Shown here one piece after another: positions 26,949 to 35,228 of a stretch of 55,998 bases of DNA. Within the stretch, counting starts at the first letter, position 1. Every line of letters begins with the position of its first letter. The notes under the pieces are model-generated. The model was not told the DNA's origin. It made no database searches and was given only the letters and a program-made list of their open reading frames with translations. The stretch lies in NCBI GenBank assembly GCA_023415545.1, contig JAEZKJ010000118.1, positions 1 through 55,998 of the forward strand. The letters are read 5' to 3'. The stretch comes from Bacteroidota bacterium (GTDB lineage: Bacteria > Bacteroidota > Bacteroidia > Bacteroidales > Bacteroidaceae). The translations under genes and the position numbers were made by a program.

Positions 26949-26972
26949 CAATTAGATAAAAATGCAAATAAA
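26941..26972 (+). promoter_or_regulatory. Inverted repeat over the galM promoter, candidate operator
   Basis: A perfect 10-bp inverted repeat, TTTATTTGCA (26941-26950) and TGCAAATAAA (26963-26972), with a 12-bp spacer. The left arm coincides with the -7 box and the right arm covers the expected transcription start, which is a classic repressor position. It ends 17 bp before the galM ATG. An RNA hairpin is the alternative reading. Which regulator binds is unknown; AraR, encoded 7 kb downstream, is one candidate. Confidence 0.5.
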
Positions 26973-26989
26973 TAAAGTTTTTTATTATC

Positions 26990-28084
26990 ATGATAAACAC
27001 ATCAAACCCAGAGGAGAATTTATGCGGCTTAAAAAGAGCCGATTTTCAAAAAGATATTAATGGAAAAAGTACTGACCTTTATATTCTTAGAAACAAGAAT
27101 AAAATGGAGTTAGCTTGTACTAATTATGGTGGTGCAGTATTAGCAATAATGGCTCCTGATAAAAATGGCAATTTTGCCAATGTAGTACAGGGACACGATT
27201 CTATTGATAATGTTATAAATAGTCCTGAACAATTTTTAAGTACTCTTATCGGAAGATATGGAAATAGAATTGCTAAAGGCAAATTTGAACTTGAAGGAAA
27301 AGAGTACTCTTTGGCAATCAACAATGGACCTAATGCGCTACATGGCGGTCCTACCGGATTCCACAGACAAGTTTGGGCAGCTTCTCAAACATCCGAAAAT
27401 GAATTACATCTATACTACTCAGCAAAAGATGGTGAGGAAGGATTCCCTGGAAATGTTGAAATTCAAGTCACATATACCTTAACTGATGATAACGAGTTCA
27501 AAATTTATTATCAAGCCACTACAGATAAAACTACAATAATTAACCTTACACACCACGCATTTTTCAGCCTCTCTGGTTTAGCAAATCCTACAGCTACCAT
27601 TGATAATAACATAGTAACAATAAATGGTGATTTCTTTACTCCAATTGATGAGGTCTCTATTCCTACAGGTGAGATACTAAAAGTTGCCGGAACTCCAATG
27701 GATTTCCGCACTCCTCATACTGTTGGAAGCAGAATAGATGATAACTTCGAACAACTTGTATTCGGAGCAGGATACGACCACTGCTATGTATTGAATAAGC
27801 CGGAAGCTGGTGCTTTATCATTTGCTGCTAAATGTGTAGAGCCAAATAGTGGAAGAAGCATGGAAGTTTACACTACTGAACCAGGAGTTCAAATATATAC
27901 ATCTAACTGGCATAATGGTTTTGCCGGTGCACATGGCGCAACATTCCCAAGAAGAAGTGCTATCTGTTTCGAAGCTCAGCATTTCCCTGATACTCCAAAT
28001 AAACCACATTTCCCATCATGTGTAGTACATCCATGGGAGAAATATGAACAGACAACTATCTATAAGTTTGGAATTGAAAAATAA
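26990..28084 (+). CDS. galM: Aldose 1-epimerase (galactose mutarotase), cytoplasmic
   Basis: Interconverts alpha and beta anomers of galactose and other aldoses so that the kinase form is supplied. The 364-residue protein has no signal peptide. Family motifs: GRYGNRIAKGKF (about 85-96), NALHGG (about 114-119), NLTHHAFFSLSG with the catalytic His near 190, GYDHCYVL, and the catalytic Glu in CFEAQHFPD near the C-terminus. It is the first gene of the galactose unit, with the sugar permease gene following after 45 bp. A paralogue with a lipoprotein signal lies at 30829-31983. Confidence 0.94.
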   Translation: MINTSNPEENLCGLKRADFQKDINGKSTDLYILRNKNKMELACTNYGGAVLAIMAPDKNGNFANVVQGHDSIDNVINSPEQFLSTLIGRYGNRIAKGKFELEGKEYSLAINNGPNALHGGPTGFHRQVWAASQTSENELHLYYSAKDGEEGFPGNVEIQVTYTLTDDNEFKIYYQATTDKTTIINLTHHAFFSLSGLANPTATIDNNIVTINGDFFTPIDEVSIPTGEILKVAGTPMDFRTPHTVGSRIDDNFEQLVFGAGYDHCYVLNKPEAGALSFAAKCVEPNSGRSMEVYTTEPGVQIYTSNWHNGFAGAHGATFPRRSAICFEAQHFPDTPNKPHFPSCVVHPWEKYEQTTIYKFGIEK

Positions 28085-28129
28085 AAAATAATTAACTAAC
28101 CAAATAAATAACTAAATACCGAATAAAAA

Positions 28130-29476
28130 ATGAATGATCAAAAAAAGAATGGCAACCTAATAGCCATTATCACTATGTTTTTTCTTTTTGCCATGATTTC
28201 GTTCGTTACGAACCTGGCAGCTCCATTTGGAACAATCTGGCGTAACGCTTACGAAGGGTCTAATGTACTAGGTATGATGGGTAACATGATGAACTTCCTT
28301 GCATACCTATTCATGGGTATCCCAGCCGGAATCATGCTTACTAAGATTGGATACAAAAAGACAGCACTTATCGCTATGGCTGTAGGTGTTTTAGGTCTAT
28401 TCACACAATACCTATCAAGCCTTTTCGGCGCTGAAACAGCTCTTTTTGAACTTGGAGGTTTCACTATTCAGTTAAACTTTGTAATTTACCTTCTTGGAGC
28501 ATTTATTTGTGGTTTCTGCGTTTGTATGCTTAATACAGTTGTTAACCCAATGCTTAACCTTCTTGGTGGTGGTGGTAACAAAGGTAACCAGCTTATCCAG
28601 TCGGGTGGTGCTTTAAACTCATTATCAGGTACATTAACTCCACTGTTCGTAGGTGCTCTTATTGGTACTGTTACTGCTAATACAACAATGACAGATGTTG
28701 CTCCATTACTTTTCATCGCTATGGGTGTATTCGTAATGGCATTCCTCATTATTCTTTTTGTAACTATCCCTGAGCCTCATATGAAGAAAGCAGGTAGTAC
28801 AGAGAAAATCAAGTTCACTCACAGTCCTTGGAATTTCCGTCACACTGTATTAGGTGTTATCGGTATCTTCTTCTATGTAGGTATTGAAATTGGTATTCCT
28901 GGAACATTAAACTTCTATCTTGCCGATTCAACAGCTAGAGGTGCTGGAATTTTAGAAAACGGTGCTGCTATTGGTGGTGCTATTGCTGCTATCTATTGGT
29001 TGCTCATGCTTGTTGGACGTACAGCAAGTAGTGCTATCAGTGGTAAAGTTTCTAGCCGTACACAGCTAATTGTTGTTTCAGCAACAGCTATTGTATTTAT
29101 CCTTATCGCAATTATTACTCCAAAAGAGGTTACAGTATCTATGCCTGGTTATAGTGTAGTTGACGGATTCAATATGGCAGAGGTTCCTGTTAGTGCATTA
29201 TTCCTTGTTCTTTGTGGTCTTTGCACTTCTGTTATGTGGGGTGGTATCTTCAATCTTGCTGTTGAAGGTCTTGGTAAATATACAGCACAAGCATCAGGTA
29301 TCTTTATGATGATGGTTGTTGGTGGTGGTATTATGCCACTTGTACAACAATTCATTTCCGATTCATATGGATATATGGCAAGCTACTGGTTAGTTATAGC
29401 TATGTTAGCTTACCTATTATTCTACGGATTGAAAGGATGTATAAATGTAAATAAAGATATCCCTGTAGAGGAATAA
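28130..29476 (+). CDS. MFS sugar permease, probable galactose/glucose transporter
   Basis: Inner-membrane major facilitator permease of 448 residues with about 12 hydrophobic helices. An MFS-type GIPAGIMLTKIGYKKTA loop lies between helices 2 and 3, with a large central cytoplasmic loop near residues 210-235 (EPHMKKAGSTEKIKF). It is encoded between galM and galK (gaps 45 and 52 bp), so uptake of galactose, possibly with glucose, is the natural inference. The subfamily (FucP/GluP-like) was judged by eye only. Its DNA is locally richer in G/C-ending codons than the neighbours, which is common for highly expressed membrane proteins. Confidence 0.85.
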   Translation: MNDQKKNGNLIAIITMFFLFAMISFVTNLAAPFGTIWRNAYEGSNVLGMMGNMMNFLAYLFMGIPAGIMLTKIGYKKTALIAMAVGVLGLFTQYLSSLFGAETALFELGGFTIQLNFVIYLLGAFICGFCVCMLNTVVNPMLNLLGGGGNKGNQLIQSGGALNSLSGTLTPLFVGALIGTVTANTTMTDVAPLLFIAMGVFVMAFLIILFVTIPEPHMKKAGSTEKIKFTHSPWNFRHTVLGVIGIFFYVGIEIGIPGTLNFYLADSTARGAGILENGAAIGGAIAAIYWLLMLVGRTASSAISGKVSSRTQLIVVSATAIVFILIAIITPKEVTVSMPGYSVVDGFNMAEVPVSALFLVLCGLCTSVMWGGIFNLAVEGLGKYTAQASGIFMMMVVGGGIMPLVQQFISDSYGYMASYWLVIAMLAYLLFYGLKGCINVNKDIPVEE

Positions 29477-29528
29477 AAAATAAATACGACAAAATAAATT
29501 CTAATACTAATTTACAAATTATATTATC

Positions 29529-30683
29529 ATGGAAATAGAATACGTAAGAAGTAAATTCCAAAAGCATCTTCCAGGCGAAGCTGGATATGTATACGCATCT
29601 CCTGGACGTATAAATTTAATTGGCGAACACACTGACTACAATGGTGGTTTTGTTTTTCCTGGTGCTGTAGATAAAGGTATGATTGCAGAAATCAGACCAA
29701 ATGGTACAGACAAAGTTCGTGCATATTCTATCGACCTTAAGGACTACACAGAATTTGGTCTTAATGAAGAAGATGCACCTAGAGCTAGCTGGGCAAGATA
29801 TATTTTCGGTGTTTGCCGTGAAATGATTAAACGCGGAGTAAATGTTAAAGGTTTCGACACAGCTTTTGCTGGTGATGTACCTTTGGGTGCTGGAATGTCT
29901 TCTTCTGCTGCATTGGAAAGTACATATGCTTTTGCTCTTAATGAGTTGTTTGGAGAAAATAAAATTGACAAATTCGAACTTGCAAAAGTTGGACAGTCAA
30001 CTGAACACAATTATTGTGGAGTGAAATGTGGTATTATGGACCAATTTGCTTCTGTATTCGGAAAAGCAGGCCATCTTATTCGTCTTGACTGCCGTTCTTT
30101 GGAGTATGAATATTTCCCATTCAATCCACAAGGTTATAAACTTGTACTTATTGACTCGGTAGTTAAACATGAACTTGCATCTTCTGCATATAACAAACGA
30201 CGTCAAAGTTGTGAAAATGCTGTAGCTGTAATAGCAAAAAAATATCCAAATGTAGAATTCCTTCGTGATTGTACTATGGAAATGCTAGAAGAGTTTAAAG
30301 CTGAAATCTCTGAAGAGGATTACAAACGTGCAGAATATGTAATTGGTGAAATTCAAAGAGTTCTTGATGTTTGTGATGCTTTGGAAAAAGGTGATTACGA
30401 AACAGTAGGTCAGAAAATGTTTGAAACTCACTATGGAATGAGCAAACTTTATGAAGTGAGCTGCGAAGAATTGGATTTCCTTAACGATATAGCTTTTGAT
30501 TGTGGTGTTACCGGTTCAAGAGTTATGGGTGGTGGTTTTGGTGGATGTACTATAAACCTTGTTAAAGAGGAACTTTATGAAATCTTCGTTACTACTGCTA
30601 AAGAGAAATTTACTGCTAAATTTGGTCGTGCTCCTAAAGTTTATGACGTTGTTATAAGCGATGGTTCTAGAAAACTTGTTTGA
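29529..30683 (+). CDS. galK: Galactokinase
   Basis: Phosphorylates galactose to galactose-1-phosphate with ATP, the first committed step of the Leloir pathway. The GHMP kinase family marks are complete: signature PGRINLIGEHTDYNGG (about residues 26-41), ATP-binding GDVPLGAGMSSSAALE (about 115-130) and the C-terminal GSRVMGGGFGGCTI (about 336-349). At 384 residues it has normal length. It is the last gene of the galM-permease-galK unit, followed by a strong terminator. galT and galE are not in the window. Confidence 0.97.
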   Translation: MEIEYVRSKFQKHLPGEAGYVYASPGRINLIGEHTDYNGGFVFPGAVDKGMIAEIRPNGTDKVRAYSIDLKDYTEFGLNEEDAPRASWARYIFGVCREMIKRGVNVKGFDTAFAGDVPLGAGMSSSAALESTYAFALNELFGENKIDKFELAKVGQSTEHNYCGVKCGIMDQFASVFGKAGHLIRLDCRSLEYEYFPFNPQGYKLVLIDSVVKHELASSAYNKRRQSCENAVAVIAKKYPNVEFLRDCTMEMLEEFKAEISEEDYKRAEYVIGEIQRVLDVCDALEKGDYETVGQKMFETHYGMSKLYEVSCEELDFLNDIAFDCGVTGSRVMGGGFGGCTINLVKEELYEIFVTTAKEKFTAKFGRAPKVYDVVISDGSRKLV

Positions 30684-30706
30684 TTAACACAAACTATATA
30701 ATATGT

Positions 30707-30744
30707 AAGAGCTGCTATCTGAATCAGATAGCAGCTCTTTTTTT
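30707..30744 (+). terminator. Terminator of the galactose unit
   Basis: A 16-bp perfect stem (30707-30722 with 30724-30739) followed by a T run (30738-30744). It lies 23 bp after galK and separates the galactose from the arabinose genes. Bases 30745-30828 hold the candidate operator described below and no clear -7 box. Confidence 0.93.
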
Positions 30745-30787
30745 ATGTTGCATAACATAGACATTTATTGATGCTATTAAATAATAA

Positions 30788-30815
30788 GTGTTAATTTTAC
30801 ACCATTAATATTAAT
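30788..30815 (+). promoter_or_regulatory. Two adjacent palindromes upstream of the arabinose unit, candidate operators
   Basis: GTGTTAATTTTACAC at 30788-30802 is an imperfect palindrome (12 of 14 paired positions match). It is followed at once by the perfect 12-bp palindrome ATTAATATTAAT (30804-30815), 13 bp before the start codon. The second shares the core TTAATATTAA with the 20-bp palindrome upstream of the transketolase gene. Simple AT-rich palindromes arise by chance, so this is a suggestion only. Confidence 0.3.
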
Positions 30816-30828
30816 AAAGCCTTTAGTA

Positions 30829-31983
30829 ATGAAAAACGTTAACAAATTTACATTGATTGCCGGTATAGCAATTTCAATGTTAGTTAGTTGTACTACTCAA
30901 AAAAGCAACAACAATTCTACTGATTCAGCTCTTAATCCAGCTAAATTCGACACAATCATCGATGGCAACAAAGTGGTGAAACTTTACACTCTTAAGAACC
31001 AAAATGGTATGGAAGTTTGCGTAACTAACTTCGGAGGAAGAATAGTTTCTATTATGGTTCCAGATAAAGATGGAAAGATGCAAGATGTAGTTCTTGGTTT
31101 CGATAATATTGCTGATTATATTAACGTCCCAAGTGATTTTGGTGCATCTATCGGACGATATGCAAACAGAATTAATAAAGGCATTATTGTTATTGACAAC
31201 GACTCAATTCAACTACCACAGAATAACTTTGGACATTGCCTTCATGGAGGTCCTAAAGGATGGCAATATCAAGTTTATGAAGCTAAACAGCTAAATGATC
31301 AAGCAATAGAGCTTACTATGAATTCAGCTGATGGTGACCAAAACTTCCCTGGTAATGTAGTAGCTAAAGTTACTTATACACTTACACCCGACAATGCTAT
31401 TGACATCAGCTATAGCGCAACAACCGACAAAAAGACTGTTATAAACATGACAAACCACTCATATTTTAACTTAAGTGGTGACCCATCTTCATTAGCAACA
31501 GATCACAAACTATATGTAAACTCTGACAGTATTACTCCTATCGACAGTACATGCATGACATCGGGCGAAATGATGGCAGTAAAAGAGACTCCATTTGATT
31601 TCAGTACAGAGAGAGTTATATCTGAAAAAATTGATGATAGAACTTTCGAGCAGATTAAAAATGGTAACGGATATGACCACAACTGGGTACTTAAAAACAA
31701 AGGTGACATTAATACTGTAGCTGCTAAATTAACTAGCCCAAAAAGCGGAATTACTCTAGAAGTTTATACCGACGAACCAGGTATCCAAGTTTATACAGGT
31801 AACTTCCTTGATGGAACAGTAAAAGGTAAAAAAGGTACAGTTTACAACCAAAGAGCAGCAGTTTGTTTAGAGACACAACACTATCCTGATTCTCCAAATA
31901 AGCCACAATGGCCATCAGTAATTCTTGAACCAGGAAAGACATATACAAGCCATTGTATTTATAAGTTCGGTGTAGAGAAATAA
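30829..31983 (+). CDS. Aldose 1-epimerase, lipoprotein form
   Basis: A 384-residue mutarotase paralogue with an export signal and lipobox (MLVSC, Cys21), so it is probably anchored in the periplasm or outer membrane. Catalytic motifs are intact: GRYANRINKG, HCLHGG, NMTNHSYFNLSG with the catalytic His, GYDHNWVL, and Glu in CLETQHYPD. It would equilibrate sugar anomers before uptake by the symporter encoded 25 bp downstream. It is the first gene of the arabinose unit, which suggests L-arabinose as a substrate, though mutarotases are broad. It shares overall organisation with galM at 26990 but has only moderate identity. Confidence 0.9.
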   Translation: MKNVNKFTLIAGIAISMLVSCTTQKSNNNSTDSALNPAKFDTIIDGNKVVKLYTLKNQNGMEVCVTNFGGRIVSIMVPDKDGKMQDVVLGFDNIADYINVPSDFGASIGRYANRINKGIIVIDNDSIQLPQNNFGHCLHGGPKGWQYQVYEAKQLNDQAIELTMNSADGDQNFPGNVVAKVTYTLTPDNAIDISYSATTDKKTVINMTNHSYFNLSGDPSSLATDHKLYVNSDSITPIDSTCMTSGEMMAVKETPFDFSTERVISEKIDDRTFEQIKNGNGYDHNWVLKNKGDINTVAAKLTSPKSGITLEVYTDEPGIQVYTGNFLDGTVKGKKGTVYNQRAAVCLETQHYPDSPNKPQWPSVILEPGKTYTSHCIYKFGVEK

Positions 31984-32008
31984 TTATTAATTTTAAAAGC
32001 TATATATT

Positions 32009-33751
32009 ATGAATTGGAATTCACATGAATTCATTTGGTTAGATTGGGCTATTCTTATTGTTGGAATCCTAGCCATTACTTGGGCTGTATGGCGTGCAGT
32101 TCAAAAAGATAAAAGATCCTTAAATGGAGCTGATAGTGAAGATTATCTATTTGGTAAAGGTGAACCATGGTACATTATTGGAGCAGCCATTTTTGCTGCA
32201 AACATAGGTTCAGAACACCTTGTAGGTTTAGCCGGTACAGGTGCTAAATCGGGTGTGGGTATGGCACACTGGGAAATGCAAGGTTGGATGATTCTTATCT
32301 TAGGTTGGTTATTCGTTCCTTTTTATCAACTTATGAGTATCAAAATGGGCAAAATTATTACTATGCCCGACTTCCTTAAAGCTAGATATACTAATCGTAC
32401 CGGTTCTTGGTTGTCAATCATCACATTGATTGCATATGTACTTACAAAGGTCAGTGTTACAGCTTACACAGGTGGTATTTTCCTTGAGTTTTTATTAGGT
32501 TTACCATTCTGGTATGGTGCTATCGGACTTATCGTATTGACAGGTATATTCACTGTATTAAGTGGTATGAAGGGAGTAATGACATTGTCAGCTATCCAAA
32601 CTCCTATCCTTATTATAGGTTCATTCCTTGTTCTTTTCCTTGGTCTTAATACACTTGGTGGTGGAAGCATTACTGCCGGATGGGATGCTATGATAGAACA
32701 TGCTAGTAAAGCTATGAATATTGGTGCTGATGGTCATGCTTATGGTGCAAACCATATGTTCCACTGGTCGGAAGGTGACCCAATGTATCAGGAATATCCT
32801 GGATTCTGGGTATTTATTGGTGCTTCAATTATTGGATTCTGGTATTGGTGTACCGACCAACATATCGTACAACGTGTGCTTGGACAGAAAAAAGGAGAAT
32901 CAAGTGAGGTAGTTATGCGTCGTGCTCGTAGAGGTACTATAGCAGCAGGTTATTTCAAAATTTTACCTGTTTTCATGTTCCTTATCCCGGGTATGGTTGC
33001 TGCAGCGCTTGCTGCCAAAGGCGACTTTGACATGTCGAACACAGATGCTGCTTTTGCTGTAATGGTTAAGGATGTATTACCTGCAGGTATTAAAGGTATT
33101 GTAACAATTGGTTTTATCTGTGCTTTGGTTGCATCATTGGCTGCATTCTTCAACTCATGTGCAACACTATTTACCGAAGATTTCTACAAACCAATGTTCA
33201 AGAATAAGAGCGAGGCAACATATGTATTTGTTGGTCGTGTAGCAACTATGGTTGTTGTAGTACTTGGTATGGCTTGGATTCCTATCATGATGAGTTTAGG
33301 TAGTTTATATGATTACCTACAAGGTATTCAATCATTGTTAGCTCCTGCTATGGTAGCTGTATTTGCTATGGGTATTTTCTCTAAGAGAATTACTCCTAAA
33401 GCTGGTGAAGCTGCAATGATTATAGGCTTCCTTCTTGGTATGCTTCGTCTTTTAACAAACATATTCACTAATACAGGAAAAGATGTCATGACTGGTTGGT
33501 TCTGGGAAAACACAACTTGGTTCTGGCAAACAAACTGGTTGATATTTGAGATTTGGTTACTAGTATTCCTAATCGTATTAATGGTAGTAGTTTCAATGTT
33601 CACTCCTTCTCCAACTAAACAGCAGATAGATGCTATCACATTTGATGGTAGCTATAAACAACTTATCCGTCAAAGTTGGAATAAATGGGATGTTATCGCA
33701 TCGTTAGGAGTTGTGATACTTTGTGCTCTATTCTATTGCTACTTCTGGTAA
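32009..33751 (+). CDS. Sodium:solute symporter (SSS family), probable L-arabinose transporter
   Basis: Sodium-coupled sugar importer of 580 residues with about 14 membrane helices. Typical SGLT-like features are EYLFG-type DYLFGKGEPWYIIGAAIFA near the first helix, AANIGSEHLVGLAGTG (about 64-79) and the sugar-transporter motif FWYWCTDQHIVQRVLG (about 280-295). It sits between the lipoprotein mutarotase and araR and is co-transcribed with araD and araA, so L-arabinose is the most likely substrate. A perfect hairpin follows its stop codon. The substrate is inferred from context. Confidence 0.87.
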   Translation: MNWNSHEFIWLDWAILIVGILAITWAVWRAVQKDKRSLNGADSEDYLFGKGEPWYIIGAAIFAANIGSEHLVGLAGTGAKSGVGMAHWEMQGWMILILGWLFVPFYQLMSIKMGKIITMPDFLKARYTNRTGSWLSIITLIAYVLTKVSVTAYTGGIFLEFLLGLPFWYGAIGLIVLTGIFTVLSGMKGVMTLSAIQTPILIIGSFLVLFLGLNTLGGGSITAGWDAMIEHASKAMNIGADGHAYGANHMFHWSEGDPMYQEYPGFWVFIGASIIGFWYWCTDQHIVQRVLGQKKGESSEVVMRRARRGTIAAGYFKILPVFMFLIPGMVAAALAAKGDFDMSNTDAAFAVMVKDVLPAGIKGIVTIGFICALVASLAAFFNSCATLFTEDFYKPMFKNKSEATYVFVGRVATMVVVVLGMAWIPIMMSLGSLYDYLQGIQSLLAPAMVAVFAMGIFSKRITPKAGEAAMIIGFLLGMLRLLTNIFTNTGKDVMTGWFWENTTWFWQTNWLIFEIWLLVFLIVLMVVVSMFTPSPTKQQIDAITFDGSYKQLIRQSWNKWDVIASLGVVILCALFYCYFW

Positions 33752-33758
33752 TCTAAAT

Positions 33759-33778
33759 GGAGGGAGATTTCTCCCTCC
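33759..33778 (+). other. Perfect intercistronic hairpin between symporter and araR
   Basis: GGAGGGAGA (33759-33767), TT, TCTCCCTCC (33770-33778): a 9-bp G/C-rich inverted repeat in a very AT-rich gap, 7 bp after the symporter stop codon. There is no T run, so a simple terminator is unlikely; mRNA processing, 3' protection or sequestration of the purine-rich strand are possibilities. Its presence argues that araR starts at 33805 and not at the in-frame ATG at 33757. Confidence 0.6.
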
Positions 33779-33804
33779 TACATATAAAAACAAGGTTTTA
33801 CGTA

Positions 33805-34482
33805 ATGAGGACATATTATAATGTCAATCCTAAATTTTATGTATCAGTAGATTGTATCATTTTTGGATTTGACGCAGGTGAACTTAAACTTCTTTTATTA
33901 AAACGTAATTTTGAACCGGCTAAAGGGAAATGGTCACTTATGGGTGGGTTCGTTCAAGAAAATGAGAATGTGGATGATGCCGCAAAACGAGTGCTAAATG
34001 AACTAACCGGTCTTAATGATGTATACATGGAGCAAGTTGGTACCTTTGGAAACATCAATCGTGACCCGGGTGAACGTGTTATTTCAGTGGCTTATTATGC
34101 TTTGATAAATGTTAATAAGTATGATCGAGAGCTTGTACAAAAACACAATGCATATTGGGCTAAAATAGATGAACTACCTGAACTGATTTTTGATCATAAA
34201 GATATGGTTCTTAAAGCTCGAAAGATGATGAGACGTAAAGCCTCATACACACCAATAGGATTCAACCTTTTGCCTGAACTATTTACTTTATCGCAATTAC
34301 AGTCTCTTTATGAGGCTATTTATAGCGAACAGATAGATAAAAGAAATTTCAGGAAGCGTATTTCAGAGATGGATTTTATTGAAAAGACCGAATTTATTGA
34401 TAAACAGAATTCCCGACGTGGAGCATATCTTTATAAGTTTAATGATAAAGCTTACAATAAGGAACCAAAATTTAAACTGTAA
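33805..34482 (+). CDS. araR: AraR, Nudix-fold winged-helix regulator of arabinose use
   Basis: A 225-residue transcription factor with an N-terminal Nudix-like sensor (about 1-145) and a C-terminal winged helix (about 155-215, LFTLSQLQSLYEAIY, then FRKRISEMDFIEK). The Nudix box is degenerate: Gly48, Glu54 and Arg62 remain, but the catalytic Glu pair is broken (RVLNELTGL at 62-70), fitting a sugar sensor rather than a hydrolase. This is the NrtR-like family whose Bacteroides thetaiotaomicron member is a characterised arabinose repressor. Its place inside the arabinose operon supports autoregulation. An in-frame ATG 16 codons upstream would include the hairpin at 33759 and was rejected. Confidence 0.88.
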   Translation: MRTYYNVNPKFYVSVDCIIFGFDAGELKLLLLKRNFEPAKGKWSLMGGFVQENENVDDAAKRVLNELTGLNDVYMEQVGTFGNINRDPGERVISVAYYALINVNKYDRELVQKHNAYWAKIDELPELIFDHKDMVLKARKMMRRKASYTPIGFNLLPELFTLSQLQSLYEAIYSEQIDKRNFRKRISEMDFIEKTEFIDKQNSRRGAYLYKFNDKAYNKEPKFKL

Positions 34483-34502
34483 CCTAATAACAAAATAATA
34501 TT

Positions 34503-35192
34503 ATGTTAGAGGCACTAAAAGAAAAAGTATTTCATGCGAACCTTGATTTGGTAAAGCATGGACTTGTTATTTTCACTTGGGGAAATGTCTCTGCTATTGA
34601 TCGTGAAACAGGCCTGGTAGTTATTAAACCTAGTGGAGTTTCATACGATGATATGAAAGCAGAAGATATGGTAGTAGTTGATTTAGATGGAAAAGTTATT
34701 GAAGGCTCTCTTAAACCATCTTCTGATACTCCTACTCATCTTGAACTATACAAAGCATTCCCTGAAATTGGAGGAGTTGTTCATACTCACTCTACCTACG
34801 CTACAGCATGGGCTCAAGCTGGATGTGATATTCCTAACATTGGAACTACTCATGCTGATTATTTCCACGATGCAATTCCTTGTACTGATGATATGACTAA
34901 ACAGGAAGTTGAAGGTGCTTATGAACTTGAAACCGGTTCAGTCATCATTAAACGTTTTAAAGGTTTGAATCCTGCGCATACTCCTGGAGTACTGGTAAAA
35001 AATCATGGTCCTTTCTCATGGGGAAAAGATGCTAATGATGCTGTACATAATGCTGTTGTTATGGAACAAGTAGCAAAGATGGCCAGTATAGCTTTCACTG
35101 TAAACCCTAACCTTACAATGAATCCTTTGCTCATTGAGAAACATTTCAATCGTAAACATGGTCCTAATGCATATTATGGACAGAATAAATAG
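34503..35192 (+). CDS. araD: L-ribulose-5-phosphate 4-epimerase
   Basis: Converts L-ribulose-5-phosphate to D-xylulose-5-phosphate, the last arabinose-specific step. The 229-residue class II aldolase-like enzyme has TWGNVSAIDRETG (phosphate binding, about 24-36), KPSGVSYD, SSDTPTHLELY and the zinc ligands in VVHTHSTYAT (His95, His97) plus a later His in VKNHGPFSWG. Length and motifs are complete. It lies 20 bp after araR and 36 bp before araA. Confidence 0.95.
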   Translation: MLEALKEKVFHANLDLVKHGLVIFTWGNVSAIDRETGLVVIKPSGVSYDDMKAEDMVVVDLDGKVIEGSLKPSSDTPTHLELYKAFPEIGGVVHTHSTYATAWAQAGCDIPNIGTTHADYFHDAIPCTDDMTKQEVEGAYELETGSVIIKRFKGLNPAHTPGVLVKNHGPFSWGKDANDAVHNAVVMEQVAKMASIAFTVNPNLTMNPLLIEKHFNRKHGPNAYYGQNK

Positions 35193-35228
35193 ATCAATTT
35201 TTTTAAAACATTTATAATCGAATATATT

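Noticed and set aside
26893..26989. A riboswitch upstream of galM
   Set aside because: The 97-bp leader is too short for a known sugar or cofactor riboswitch, and the inverted repeat overlaps the promoter rather than the leader.
28249..30206. Antisense frames of 66-88 residues opposite the sugar permease and galK
   Set aside because: They are complements of well-supported genes in skewed-codon regions and show no start signals of their own.
33328..33639. 103-residue minus-strand frame inside the symporter gene
   Set aside because: It is the reverse of transmembrane-coding sequence, and there is no promoter box or homology.
33757..33804. N-terminal extension of AraR from the ATG at 33757
   Set aside because: It would run through the perfect intercistronic hairpin and add 16 residues not seen in the family; the ATG at 33805 opens with the usual Nudix-regulator start.
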